Shown here one piece after another: positions 42,951 through 50,660 of a stretch of DNA of 64,000 nt; within the stretch, counting starts at the first letter, position 1, and each line of letters opens with the position of its first letter. The notes below the pieces were generated by a model. That model searched no databases, was not told the DNA's origin, and saw only the letters and a list, made by a program, of their open reading frames with translations. The stretch spans positions 42,185 through 106,184 of the forward strand of contig JASJCR010000003.1 of the NCBI GenBank assembly GCA_030065875.1, read 5' to 3'. A program made the translations under genes and the position numbers. The DNA is from Ardenticatenaceae bacterium. Lineage in GTDB: Bacteria > Chloroflexota > Anaerolineae > Promineifilales > Promineifilaceae.

Positions 42951-43745
42951 TCAAAGACGGCTGGCTTTGGCCAGTTTTTCCTCAAAGCGGCCCTCAAGCG
43001 GCCGCATATCCTGATCGATATTTGAAAAAATCAGCCAGCCAAAAAACAGGCCGAACCAGCCCCCGGTCAAAACCCGCAGCAGGGGAGTGCTTTCGCGCAA
43101 GGGAAATGTGGCGGCCAGAGATGTCTGCAAACTTCCGGGTTCTACACCCGGCAAGGGGGTTCCCAGATAGCCGAACATCTGACTAAATCCATCCCAGGCA
43201 ATCGGGAAAACGCCCACGACAACAAAGACGATGATGGGCAGCGGCCGGATGGTCACGCGACGGCGCAGCAGGGCAAACAGCAGCCCGGCGATCAAGACGC
43301 CCGTGTACATTGCCAAATCGCGCTCGCACAGGGGGATTTTATAGCCTAGCAGCTCGTTGCCGATGAAGTCGCTCATGGCGTTTTGATATTGAAACCAGTT
43401 GGCCGGGTTCTGGTTAGCCAATGAGGGGATGGTGGCCGTATAGCTTTCAATCGGCCGCAGCGTTGTACCGGCCAGGGTCGTCGGATAGGCGATTTGTTCT
43501 CCAAACAGGAAAAATGAGCGGGTGGCCATACCGTGACAGAAAAAGCTGTAGACGTAGTAGAGGGCGCTGGCGGGACCGGTCAGACCAACTTTCATAAGGA
43601 CCGGGGTCAGGACGGCCAGCCCGGCGTAAAGCCCAAAAAATGAGTTAAAAACAGCCAGCCAGTGGCGGTTAAACCAGTAAGCTCCTTTATTGAGCCGAAT
43701 GGCCATCTCGCGAGAGCGGCCGCTGGATTTAGAGGATGATTTCAT
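42951..43745 (-). CDS. DUF2085 integral membrane protein
   Basis: The 264-residue protein has about five membrane segments. The DUF2085 hallmark is visible in two parts: FFCHGMATRSFFLFGEQIAYP and IPLCERDLAMYTGVLIAGLL, placing a Cys-His and a Cys-Glu-Arg motif near the membrane surface. An extra 50 residues separate the two parts. The family function is unknown, and the conserved Cys residues suggest metal or redox binding. The stop is 7 bp from the convergent eCIS-core gene stop. AGGAA lies 6 bases before ATG 43745. Confidence 0.75.
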   Translation of the reverse strand: MKSSSKSSGRSREMAIRLNKGAYWFNRHWLAVFNSFFGLYAGLAVLTPVLMKVGLTGPASALYYVYSFFCHGMATRSFFLFGEQIAYPTTLAGTTLRPIESYTATIPSLANQNPANWFQYQNAMSDFIGNELLGYKIPLCERDLAMYTGVLIAGLLFALLRRRVTIRPLPIIVFVVVGVFPIAWDGFSQMFGYLGTPLPGVEPGSLQTSLAATFPLRESTPLLRVLTGGWFGLFFGWLIFSNIDQDMRPLEGRFEEKLAKASRL

Positions 43746-44163
43746 AAAAAATTCCTGTTGTTTATGGATAAATAATAGCCGCGGATGACGTGGATTAGCC
43801 CAGATTTTTTCTGCAATCTTTCGACTACGTTTAGGACTGCACCTCTGTTGCGGCGTCTTTCCCGCGAAAGCGGGAATCCATATTTTCTACCTCTTTAAAA
43901 ATCAGGCCTCTAGAACAATATTGGCCTGTAAATATCGTTTTATCTTAATGGCAAATTTACCGTTAAACCCCGTGCGCACCCAGTGAAAATAATCACGTTC
44001 TGCGAGTGCCAATGGTCACATATTTTCGGCCGCAGTCAGCGCGTCAACCTGCACGGAGCCAAGAATCTCATCCGGCTGTCTAAGAAAGCTGCCGCGTGAG
44101 TTAAGTGATCAGCAAAGAGTTTTTGTAATTTGCCTAACTAATGTCATATAAGCAAGATTAGAC
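43746..44163. other. Divergent spacer with repeat fragments
   Basis: It contains an R3-like fragment (43775-43830), a half R2 copy (43850-43882: one GCGAAAGC hairpin only) and then about 280 bases of AT-rich sequence with no gene seen, up to the TetR promoter. Confidence 0.5.
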
Positions 44164-44192
44164 TTGACGGTCTAGACCTAGTGGTCTATAAT
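44164..44192 (+). promoter_or_regulatory. Consensus promoter of the TetR gene
   Basis: TTGACG (44164-44169), a 17-bp spacer and TATAAT (44187-44192). The first transcribed base would be at about 44199-44200, on the ATG chosen as start, giving a leaderless mRNA. The spacer holds the operator. Confidence 0.8.
44173..44188. promoter_or_regulatory. NemR-like operator TAGACC-N4-GGTCTA
   Basis: TAGACC TAGT GGTCTA fills the space between the -35 and -10 boxes. A second overlapping palindrome GGTCTAGACC spans 44169-44178, and another half site TAGAC lies at 44159-44163. TAGACC-N4-GGTCTA is the reported NemR box of Escherichia coli. Binding here would block RNA polymerase, so autorepression is expected. 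Confidence 0.7.
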
Positions 44193-44199
44193 GAGAACC

Positions 44200-44817
44200 A
44201 TGAGCTTTGCCAAGCCATTTGAACATCAGGATGCCCTGTTTCAGGCAGCCGTTGAAGAATTCTCCACGGCCGGTTACGAGCAGGCCTCCATCAATACCAT
44301 CCTAAAAAAAGCCGGGATGAGCAAGGGGCAGTTTTACTATCACTTTCAAAACAAGCAGGGTCTTTACTTTGCCCTGATAGAGATTTTTATCGCCTCCAAA
44401 CAGGCTTATTTGGCTGAGGTGATGCGGCCGGACGATTTTGCCACGGATATCTTCACCATTTTAAAAACCCAAGTTCACCATGGTTTTGCTTTTGCTCAAG
44501 CCCAGCCGAATATTTACGCTTTCTCCCAAAGCTTTTTAAAAGAAAAGGGAAACCCGATTTACGAGGCCGCCTTGGCCCGCTTTAATTTTGACAATGACGC
44601 CGGGCTTGGTCGATTGATTGAGGAAGCGCATCGGCGTGGCGAATTTCATGAGGATTTGCCGCTTGAGTTTGTGCGGAGAACGATCACTTATTTATTTAAT
44701 CACGTCACCGATTTAACCGATCTAGGTGACGAGAAAGCGGCCGAAGAAAATTTAAATCGGTTGATTAAATTTATGAAAAATGGCCTCGCTCGACGTGAAA
44801 GTGGATTGACTGATTAA
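44200..44817 (+). CDS. TetR-family transcriptional repressor
   Basis: The 205-residue protein starts at ATG 44200. The ATG at 44191 lies in the -10 box and cannot be transcribed usefully. The N-terminal helix-turn-helix is standard: AAVEEFSTAGYEQASINTIL then KKAGMSKGQFYYHFQNKQGL (about 14-55). The C-terminal ligand-binding part is helical. It should repress its own promoter through the TAGACC-N4-GGTCTA operator and may also control the alpha/beta hydrolase gene 137 bp downstream. A NemR-like operator suggests response to reactive electrophiles, but the NemR Cys is not evident here, so the inducer is open. Confidence 0.9.
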   Translation: MSFAKPFEHQDALFQAAVEEFSTAGYEQASINTILKKAGMSKGQFYYHFQNKQGLYFALIEIFIASKQAYLAEVMRPDDFATDIFTILKTQVHHGFAFAQAQPNIYAFSQSFLKEKGNPIYEAALARFNFDNDAGLGRLIEEAHRRGEFHEDLPLEFVRRTITYLFNHVTDLTDLGDEKAAEENLNRLIKFMKNGLARRESGLTD

Positions 44818-44823
44818 ACCAAT

Positions 44824-44906
44824 TTCACCGCAAAGAACCAGATAACGCAGAGGGACCCTTGATTGAAGAATTTCTCCGCGTCCTTCGCGATCTTTGCGGT
44901 GATCGC
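44824..44906. repeat. Inverted repeat with CACCGCAAAGA ends
   Basis: TTCACCGCAAAGA near 44824 and TCTTTGCGGTGAT ending near 44903 are inverted ends around cgcag..ctccgcgtccttcgcg. It is a widespread type of environmental-bacterial repeat, located between the TetR and hydrolase genes. Confidence 0.65.
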
Positions 44907-44953
44907 CATTATTTGCCTGTCAAACAGGCTTATGAATTAGAAGAATCAATATC

Positions 44954-46099
44954 ATGGACCTCCCCATCGGATACCACAAGTTCCACAAGGAAAAATTTTT
45001 TAACTATCAGCTAAATCGGCTGCATGCGCTTGGTTTTGCCCGCAGAGCCGATATTGAACGTGCGGCCAAGCAGATTAAAACGCGTGAAGATTATGTGCGG
45101 GTATTTAAGGGCTTGGCGGGTGAAGCAAAGGTGGACGGCCGGCTAAAAAATGCCGCCTTCTATTTGCGTGCCGCTGAGTTTTTCTGCGATCATCACTCCC
45201 CGGAAAGAAACAGCATCTATCGCGAATTTTCCGATACTTTTTACGAGGCTTTTGAAAATGAAAATATAGGCCGTCATCAAATCCCGTACAGCGGCAGCTA
45301 TCTACCGGCGATGGAGCTGCAGCCGGCCGGTGGATCAGACGAATCAAAGGGTACTGTTCTCCTTTTTGGGGGATTTGATTCCCTTATCGAAGAATTTTTT
45401 GTCATCTGGAAGTTTTTTGCCGCGGCCGGCTATCGTGTCATCACCTTTGAGGGTCCGGGGCAGGGTGGGGCGCGGCAGCTGTACGGCCATCCGTTTGATC
45501 ACGATTGGGAAAAACCCGCAGCGGCGGTGCTCGACTACTTTGAGATTTCTCAGGCCGCAATGATTGGCATTTCGATGGGTGGCTACTGGGCGATTCGCGC
45601 GGCCGCCTTTGAACCGCGCATCAAACAGGTGGTCTCCTGGTCTCCGGTTTATGACTGGATGGAGCAAATTCCCGGCTTTGCCCAGGCACTTGTACGCCAA
45701 ATGGTTAAATGGAAAGGTATGATGAACAGCACCATACGGCTGCGCATGCGCCTCTTTCCTATCCTCGATCATGCGGTGCGGCAGGCGATGTACATGGCGC
45801 AGAAGGATCAGCCTATTGACGTGGTGCACTGGCTTCTAGGGATGAACAAACATCACCTCCACAGCGAGCGCGTAACGCAGGATGTTTTCCTGGTGGGTGG
45901 CCAAAACGACGCCTTTCAGCCGGTTAAACTGCTTCACAAACAGCGAGATGCCCTGGTCAACGCCCGTTCTGTCACCACTCGGATATTTACCGAGAGAGAA
46001 AAAGCGGATATGCACTGCCAGATGGGAAACTTAAATCTGGCTATGGGCGAGATTGCCGCCTGGCTCCAGGCGACTGTCCCGTCAAAGATGCCTCCCTAG
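44954..46099 (+). CDS. Alpha/beta hydrolase with N-terminal helical extension
   Basis: The 381-residue protein has an N-terminal helical region of about 130 residues, then an alpha/beta hydrolase core: GTVLLFGGFDSLIEEFF, VITFEGPGQGGARQLYG, nucleophile elbow GISMGGYW (Ser near 212), and a C-terminal segment with His in ADMHCQMGNL. This arrangement recalls FrsA/2,6-dihydroxypseudooxynicotine hydrolase-like proteins, which cleave C-C or ester bonds with help from the N-terminal lid. It lies downstream of TetR on the same strand, with a repeat in between, so it may be under that repressor. The substrate is unknown. Confidence 0.8.
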   Translation: MDLPIGYHKFHKEKFFNYQLNRLHALGFARRADIERAAKQIKTREDYVRVFKGLAGEAKVDGRLKNAAFYLRAAEFFCDHHSPERNSIYREFSDTFYEAFENENIGRHQIPYSGSYLPAMELQPAGGSDESKGTVLLFGGFDSLIEEFFVIWKFFAAAGYRVITFEGPGQGGARQLYGHPFDHDWEKPAAAVLDYFEISQAAMIGISMGGYWAIRAAAFEPRIKQVVSWSPVYDWMEQIPGFAQALVRQMVKWKGMMNSTIRLRMRLFPILDHAVRQAMYMAQKDQPIDVVHWLLGMNKHHLHSERVTQDVFLVGGQNDAFQPVKLLHKQRDALVNARSVTTRIFTEREKADMHCQMGNLNLAMGEIAAWLQATVPSKMPP

Positions 46100-46132
46100 G
46101 AGGAATTTAGCATTACTTCCTTTAGACCGATC

Positions 46133-46196
46133 GTGGCTTCGACAGGCTCAGTCACCGCAAATTTCTGGAGCCGGAGCCTGCCGAAGGCGTGCTTCA
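46133..46196. repeat. R4 repeat (TTCGACAGGCTCAG type)
   Basis: tggcttcgacaggctcagtc at the left and ggagcctgccgaaggcgtgc at the right form an imperfect inverted repeat between two convergent genes. Confidence 0.6.
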
Positions 46197-46200
46197 ATGA

Positions 46201-47199
46201 TTACGCTAACAGCGTCTTACCGATGGCCAGTCCAGCCGGAAACAGCTCCTCAATTTTGGCCAGGTGAGCGGCGCTCAATGCCACCTCGGCCGCAGCCAGG
46301 TTCTCTTCGATGCGATGTGGCTTGCGCGTGCCGGGAATGGGCACGATGGTGTCATCCTGGTGCAGCAGCCAGGCCAGGGCCAGCTGGGCTGGGGAAATAT
46401 TTAACTCCGCGGCCATCTCCTGCAGTGGAGCGAAACGATCGACATTTTTCTTGAGATTTTCCCCCTGAAAGCGCGGGTTGCTGTTGCGAAAATCATTGGC
46501 GTCGAGCGTTTGCTGACTGTCTCCAGCAAAGCTGCTTAAGAAGCCGGCTCCCAGCGGTGACCAGGGGACAAATCCGACACCCAGCTCTCGGGCAACCGGC
46601 AAAATATCTTCTTCGGCATTGCGCTGAAAGAGGCTGTATTCATACTGGATGGCGGCGATGGGATGGACGGCGTGAGCGCGTCGCAGCTGGTCGCCAGTGA
46701 CGTTGCTCAATCCAAGAAAGCGTGCCTTACCCGCCTGGACCGCTTCGGCCATCGCACCCACGGTCTCTTCGATGGGCACGGCCGGGTCCGGGTAGTGAGC
46801 GTACCAGAGGTCCACGTAGTCTGTATTGAGCCGCTTCAAGCTCCCGTCCAGAGCCTGCAGGGCGTAATTTTTGGTTCCGTTGATCGACAGGCTGAATCCC
46901 CAGTTAGTTGGAACCTCTGAACCGCTTTGCCCTTCCTCAAAAACAATGCCAAATTTGGTGGCTACGATGGCCTCCTGTCGGCGGTCGCGGATTGCCCGGC
47001 CGACCAGCTGCTCGTTTTGCCCGTTGCTGTAAGCATCGGCCGTGTCGATAAAATTGACGCCGATATCCAGAGCGTGCTGAATCGTTTTGACCGCATTGTC
47101 TTCTTCTATTCCGCCATAGTAACCGGCCAGGGCCATCGCGCCGTAGCCGAGGGGAGACACCGTTAGCTCCCGCCCGAGTTTTCTGCTTGCTGCCATCAT
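46201..47199 (-). CDS. Aldo/keto reductase
   Basis: The 332-residue protein is a full-length aldo/keto reductase barrel. It opens with RKLGRELTVSPLGYGAMAL, has the catalytic site NFIDTADAYSNGQNE (Asp52, Tyr57) and the Lys in VATKFGI, and His in DLWYAHYPDP. The C-terminal NADPH segment reads TIVPIPGTRKPHRIEENLAA. It reduces aldehydes or ketones with NADPH in the cytoplasm. The family branch is that of YajO/AKR13-like proteins. GAGAGGAAATG places a Shine-Dalgarno site before the double ATG at 47199/47196. An R3 repeat lies just upstream. Confidence 0.92.
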   Translation of the reverse strand: MMAASRKLGRELTVSPLGYGAMALAGYYGGIEEDNAVKTIQHALDIGVNFIDTADAYSNGQNEQLVGRAIRDRRQEAIVATKFGIVFEEGQSGSEVPTNWGFSLSINGTKNYALQALDGSLKRLNTDYVDLWYAHYPDPAVPIEETVGAMAEAVQAGKARFLGLSNVTGDQLRRAHAVHPIAAIQYEYSLFQRNAEEDILPVARELGVGFVPWSPLGAGFLSSFAGDSQQTLDANDFRNSNPRFQGENLKKNVDRFAPLQEMAAELNISPAQLALAWLLHQDDTIVPIPGTRKPHRIEENLAAAEVALSAAHLAKIEELFPAGLAIGKTLLA

Positions 47200-47218
47200 T
47201 TCCTCTCTTGATAAGTGT

Positions 47219-47553
47219 TTAAGTGGGTTACAAAAAGAATGGTTAGCCGCGGATTAACGCAGATTTTCACAGATTTCTCTCTGTAATCTGCGAAAAACTG
47301 CTTGATCCTTAGGCTGCGCTCAGGACAGGTTCTGCAGATTTTTCCAAGTCCGCTGAGCAAAGGCATGATGCCATAAAGACGAGGCTGTTTACGCCCCATT
47401 CTTATATTTTATTAGCAATTTTGTTAGGTAAGTTACAAAAAGTTTTCTGAAGAAGGTGTCCGCAGATGGCCGCAGATTTTTCTCTGTAATCTGCGAAAAT
47501 CTGCGTAATCTGCGGACAATTTTTCTCATAACATTTTTTGTAAACCACTTAGT
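47219..47553. repeat. Two R3 elements with TIR-like ends
   Basis: TAAGTGGGTTACAAAAAG at 47219 and TAAGTTACAAAAAG at 47430 face TTTTTTGTAAACCACTTAG ending at 47552. Inside are cagattttcacagatttctc, aatctgcgaaaatctgcgta and similar. Both the outer pair and the inner pair could be terminal inverted repeats of a MITE-like element, one copy apparently decayed. Confidence 0.6.
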
Positions 47554-47610
47554 TCAGGCCAGGAAGAAGATTGGTTTATAATTATAATATGGAAGAAAGG
47601 GAGGTGTCTC

Positions 47611-48618
47611 GTGAATACTCAGTTGAAAGGGGATCCACTTTCCTGGCTCCTCGAACCGGATCAGGAAAACCCGGGTGTGCGCTACTTCGCCCTGCGCGAT
47701 TTGCTCCACGGGCCGGAAGATGATCTTGGCCGGTCCAGAGCGGAGGTGATGCGTACCGGACCGGTTCCGGCGATATTGGAAGCCCAGCACCCTGAGGGAT
47801 ATTGGGCACGGCCGGGAGGTGGCCATTCGCCGAGCTATCAAGTAACCGTCTGGCAAATTATTTTCCTGGCGGAGCTGGGGGCGGATCCGGATGATGAGCG
47901 AGTTCAGCGTGGCTGTAACTACCTGTTAAATCACTCGACCGCGGCCAACGGGGGGTTGGCCATGAGTCAGAAACCGGTCCCCAGCAGCGTGGTTCACTGT
48001 ATGAATGGCGATCCTCTGGCGGCATTACTGCACCTGAAAATGGGTGACGATCCACGCGTTCAGGCGGCCCTGACGTGGCAGGTACAGGCGATTTTGGGTG
48101 AAGAGCCGATCAAATTTTACAAATCAGGCACGTCCGGCCCAAACTTTGCCTGTGGCTACAACGGGAAGCAGCCGTGCGCCTGGGGGGCCACCAAGGCATT
48201 GAAGGCGTTAAGCGCCGTCCCGGCCGATCAGCGAACACCCATGATAGCCGAGGCCATTGAGATCGGGGTTGAATTTCTGCTTGGTCACGATCTAGCCACG
48301 GCCGATTATCCTTACACGGATCGCGTCAGTTCAGGCTGGTTCAAATTTGGCTTCCCTCTAAGCTATCGCTCCGACGTGTTAGAAACAGCGTTTATATTAT
48401 CTGGCTTGGGCTATCGGGATGATCCTCGTTTGAAAAACGCCCTGAGGCTTATTTTATCCAAACAGGACGATCGGGGACGCTGGATCATGGAAAGAAGCCT
48501 AAACGGCAAGATGTGGGCTGATATTGAGAAGAAGGGAAAACCCAGCAAATGGGTGACGCTGCGGGCGGTGCAAATTTTCTCTGACAAGGCGATCTCTTCA
48601 AACACAGCACCCGCTTAA
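47611..48618 (+). CDS. Terpene-cyclase-like alpha-barrel protein of unknown function
   Basis: The 335-residue protein starts at GTG 47611 behind GGGAGGTG. Helical repeats with Gly-Tyr-Trp and Gln-x-x-x-Gly-x-W like units (PEGYWARPGGGHSPSYQVTV, WQIIFLAELG, GNYLL-like helices, KQDDRGRWIMERSLNGKMW) suggest the alpha-alpha barrel of the prenyltransferase/squalene-cyclase superfamily. Similar proteins are often misnamed nitrogen fixation protein NifH in databases, but no P-loop or iron-sulfur ligand pattern of NifH is present. The function is not known. Three small genes follow in close order, so it is the first of a probable four-gene operon. Confidence 0.7.
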   Translation: MNTQLKGDPLSWLLEPDQENPGVRYFALRDLLHGPEDDLGRSRAEVMRTGPVPAILEAQHPEGYWARPGGGHSPSYQVTVWQIIFLAELGADPDDERVQRGCNYLLNHSTAANGGLAMSQKPVPSSVVHCMNGDPLAALLHLKMGDDPRVQAALTWQVQAILGEEPIKFYKSGTSGPNFACGYNGKQPCAWGATKALKALSAVPADQRTPMIAEAIEIGVEFLLGHDLATADYPYTDRVSSGWFKFGFPLSYRSDVLETAFILSGLGYRDDPRLKNALRLILSKQDDRGRWIMERSLNGKMWADIEKKGKPSKWVTLRAVQIFSDKAISSNTAPA

Positions 48619-48644
48619 CCTGGGGTTGAAGGAGGACATTGGCG

Positions 48645-49316
48645 ATGTTTAAATCCAGAGCTCGACCGGTTAACGTTCCCCAATACGAGCACGGCCGGCT
48701 GGCCGGAATTTTTGCCTCGTTCTGGGGCAACGGCCAGTTTGATAAACCGGATCTTGACGAGATCGGTTTTATCAACGGGGTCGTTCTGCACGACTGGCAT
48801 TATGGCCCGATCGACAACCTACCAATCGCCGAAGGAAACGAGACCGAGTGGTTAAAAATGGTGCGCCGTGGGGTTGACCTGTGGTTTGATGATCCCATCG
48901 TTGATATCGTGGCCAAGCTACATCTCAGACGCTTGCTGAGCGGCCGGAAGCGGTCAATGATTGAAACATTGATTGGGGAGATTGATGCAAGGATCGCCGA
49001 GCGGCTGCCTCAAACCGGCTTCACGCGGGAACAGTTTGAGTGGGCGGACAAGATCACCCGGTTTTGTGACAATGTCGCCTTTGATTTTTCGTTTGAAAGA
49101 GAAGTCGAAAGGAGTTATGCCCTTTATGCTCAAATCGATTCCAGGGAAGAAACAGCCGTGACCTATACCATTGGGCCGGAGGGGGCGATCGGGGTTGATC
49201 CCTGGCCATTTGGCGTATCGTCTTTTTCAGGGGTCATCATCGGGTATGAGCGGCCGGGCTACCCCGATCAGCTGCGGCCCGTTGTCATCCCATACCACTG
49301 TCGTCCAGCAAGCTGA
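48645..49316 (+). CDS. DUF3891 family protein
   Basis: The 223-residue protein starts at ATG 48645, 9 bases from GGAGG. A TTG 6 bases earlier is too close to it. The sequence has the look of DUF3891: an opening VPQYEHGRLAGIFASFWG, GFINGVVLHDWHYGPIDNLP with several His and Asp residues, SLLS-like helices with RKRSMIETLIGEIDARIAERL, and a C-terminal beta part ending YHCRPAS. The H-x-R-L-A and HDW motifs suggest a metal-dependent helical domain similar to HD proteins, which is an inference. Spacing of 26 bp from the upstream gene suggests co-transcription. Confidence 0.7.
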   Translation: MFKSRARPVNVPQYEHGRLAGIFASFWGNGQFDKPDLDEIGFINGVVLHDWHYGPIDNLPIAEGNETEWLKMVRRGVDLWFDDPIVDIVAKLHLRRLLSGRKRSMIETLIGEIDARIAERLPQTGFTREQFEWADKITRFCDNVAFDFSFEREVERSYALYAQIDSREETAVTYTIGPEGAIGVDPWPFGVSSFSGVIIGYERPGYPDQLRPVVIPYHCRPAS

Positions 49317-49325
49317 GGAAGTTAA

Positions 49326-49859
49326 GTGCCCTGCGATAAAAGCAAGGCGCTTATCCGGAAGAAAATGCTGTCAAAATACGTTCACACGTGGAAAACTGGT
49401 GACCAAATCATTACCTTTTCCTGGTTGGGCAATGTAGATATCGCTGTGGGCCGGGTTTACGCTCTTGCATTTAACCAGGAGGGCGAAATCCTGCTGGTGA
49501 CTGATGGTCAATCCCAGCCCAAGTGGTGGCTGCCAGGGGGCGGTATAGAGGTCGGGGAAACCCCGGAGCAGGCATTGGCCCGTGAACTCCTTGAAGAGGC
49601 CAACGCCACCCTTCACCAAGCCATCAAAATTGGTGTCCAGCGCGCTGATGACTTAGCCGGCAATCAGGATCATCACGCCTTTTTCTGGTGCCGCGTTACC
49701 CTCGGCCGGAACTTTGTTCCCAACCACGAGGTGATCGCCCGCTGTCTCGTCAAGCCAGAGAAGTTTCTCGACGCGCTTTTCTGGGGGCGAAAAGATCCCA
49801 AAGCTGGTCTGCTGCTAAAAACCGCTCTGGAAATTGATCGAGAACAGTTTATTCGATAG
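49326..49859 (+). CDS. Nudix hydrolase
   Basis: The 177-residue protein starts at GTG 49326, 5 bases after GAGGAA. It contains a Nudix box near residues 75-97: GGIEVGETPEQALARELLEE, so the metal-binding REx2EE Glu residues are present, while the consensus Gly after EE-x is Asn. The preceding WWLPGGG fits the family. Nudix enzymes cleave nucleoside diphosphates linked to another group, and the substrate is not predictable. The gene is 9 bp after the DUF3891 gene and its end is followed by an SRPBCC gene 22 bp later. Confidence 0.85.
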   Translation: MPCDKSKALIRKKMLSKYVHTWKTGDQIITFSWLGNVDIAVGRVYALAFNQEGEILLVTDGQSQPKWWLPGGGIEVGETPEQALARELLEEANATLHQAIKIGVQRADDLAGNQDHHAFFWCRVTLGRNFVPNHEVIARCLVKPEKFLDALFWGRKDPKAGLLLKTALEIDREQFIR

Positions 49860-49881
49860 AAAGTTTAAAGAGGAATGCACA

Positions 49882-50334
49882 TTGCTTCCAGGAAAGTTGA
49901 ACTTTGAGTTTTCAGTGGATATCAAGCGGCCGGTGGCCGATGTGTTCGCTTTTTTTCGCGATATCGAACGGCACGCCGGTCAGCCGGGAACGGTCGTGCC
50001 GGTGTACGACAAAATTACCCCTGGACCGGCCGGCCTAGGCACCCGCTACCGCGAAGTGGTGCAAATCGCACCGTTGATTCGAGGGGAAATCATCACCGTT
50101 GTGACCGGGTATGAGGAGAATCGAAGGCTGGTTTACTTTTTCTCCGGTATGGGGATGGATGGCGAATTAACTTATTCTTTTGAATCAACGAGATTGGGAA
50201 CGCGCGTCACGCAAAAACAGGTGCTGCGGCCGGGTGGCTTCCTGCGGCTTTTGGCACCGCTGATTCAGATCACATTTTACAGAATGGCCGGCCGTCGACT
50301 GAACGAGATCAGGGATCTGCTTGAACGGGAGTAG
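49882..50334 (+). CDS. SRPBCC-fold (polyketide cyclase/START-like) protein
   Basis: The 150-residue protein most likely starts at TTG 49882, since AAAGAGGAA lies 6-8 bases upstream. The ATG at 49875 is out of frame. The sequence FEFSVDIKRPVADVFAFFRD opens the family, followed by GTRYREVVQIAPLIRGEI, VTGYEENRRLVYF, TYSFESTRLGTRVTQK and a C-terminal helix (FYRMAGRRLNEIRDLLE), giving the helix-grip fold that binds hydrophobic ligands in a deep pocket. It is the last gene of the 47611-50334 run and is followed by a hairpin region. Confidence 0.82.
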   Translation: MLPGKLNFEFSVDIKRPVADVFAFFRDIERHAGQPGTVVPVYDKITPGPAGLGTRYREVVQIAPLIRGEIITVVTGYEENRRLVYFFSGMGMDGELTYSFESTRLGTRVTQKQVLRPGGFLRLLAPLIQITFYRMAGRRLNEIRDLLERE

Positions 50335-50365
50335 GTAAATTTAGCGGTCTTGGCTCTCCTGATAA

Positions 50366-50400
50366 ATAAAAAAAGCGGATGGTGGCCCACCCGCTTTAAA
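50366..50400 (-). terminator. Hairpin with A/T-run between convergent genes
   Basis: AAAGCGG (50372-50378) pairs with CCGCTTT (50391-50397), with an inner GTGG/CCAC stem. On the minus strand it is followed by TTTTTTTATTT, so it looks like a rho-independent terminator for transcripts from the right. It may also serve the SRPBCC gene from the left. Confidence 0.65.
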
Positions 50401-50586
50401 AAAGAAAAGGTTCTATGCACATTGGAGAGGAAGAGGGCACAGAACCTGCAAAACAACGTGTTTTTAGGTTAACGGAAATCGTTTCCAAAGGCAATAGAGA
50501 AGTTCACGAAAATTACGTTAAAAAGATAACAGCTCCCTTACCAATCTTTCACGTTCTGAGTGTATTTAATTAATTGTTGAAGACGA

Positions 50587-50653
50587 TGCCTGAGCCTGTC
50601 GAAGGCTGAGGCGGCTAACCAGCCTACAAAAGTCTGCCAGACTTTTGTAGGCT
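50587..50653. repeat. R4 half copy plus 33-bp perfect palindrome
   Basis: cctgagcctgtcgaaggctg is an R4-type half. Then AGCCTACAAAAGTCTG (50621-50636), one base, and CAGACTTTTGTAGGCT (50638-50653) form a perfect 16-bp-arm palindrome. It ends 8 bases before the DinB stop and could act as its terminator. Confidence 0.75.
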
Positions 50654-50660
50654 AGGTCAC

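Noticed and set aside
47611..48618. NifH identity suggested by database naming of similar proteins
   Set aside because: There is no P-loop GxGGxGKS and no Cys pattern for an iron-sulfur cluster. The helical repeats point to an alpha-barrel fold.
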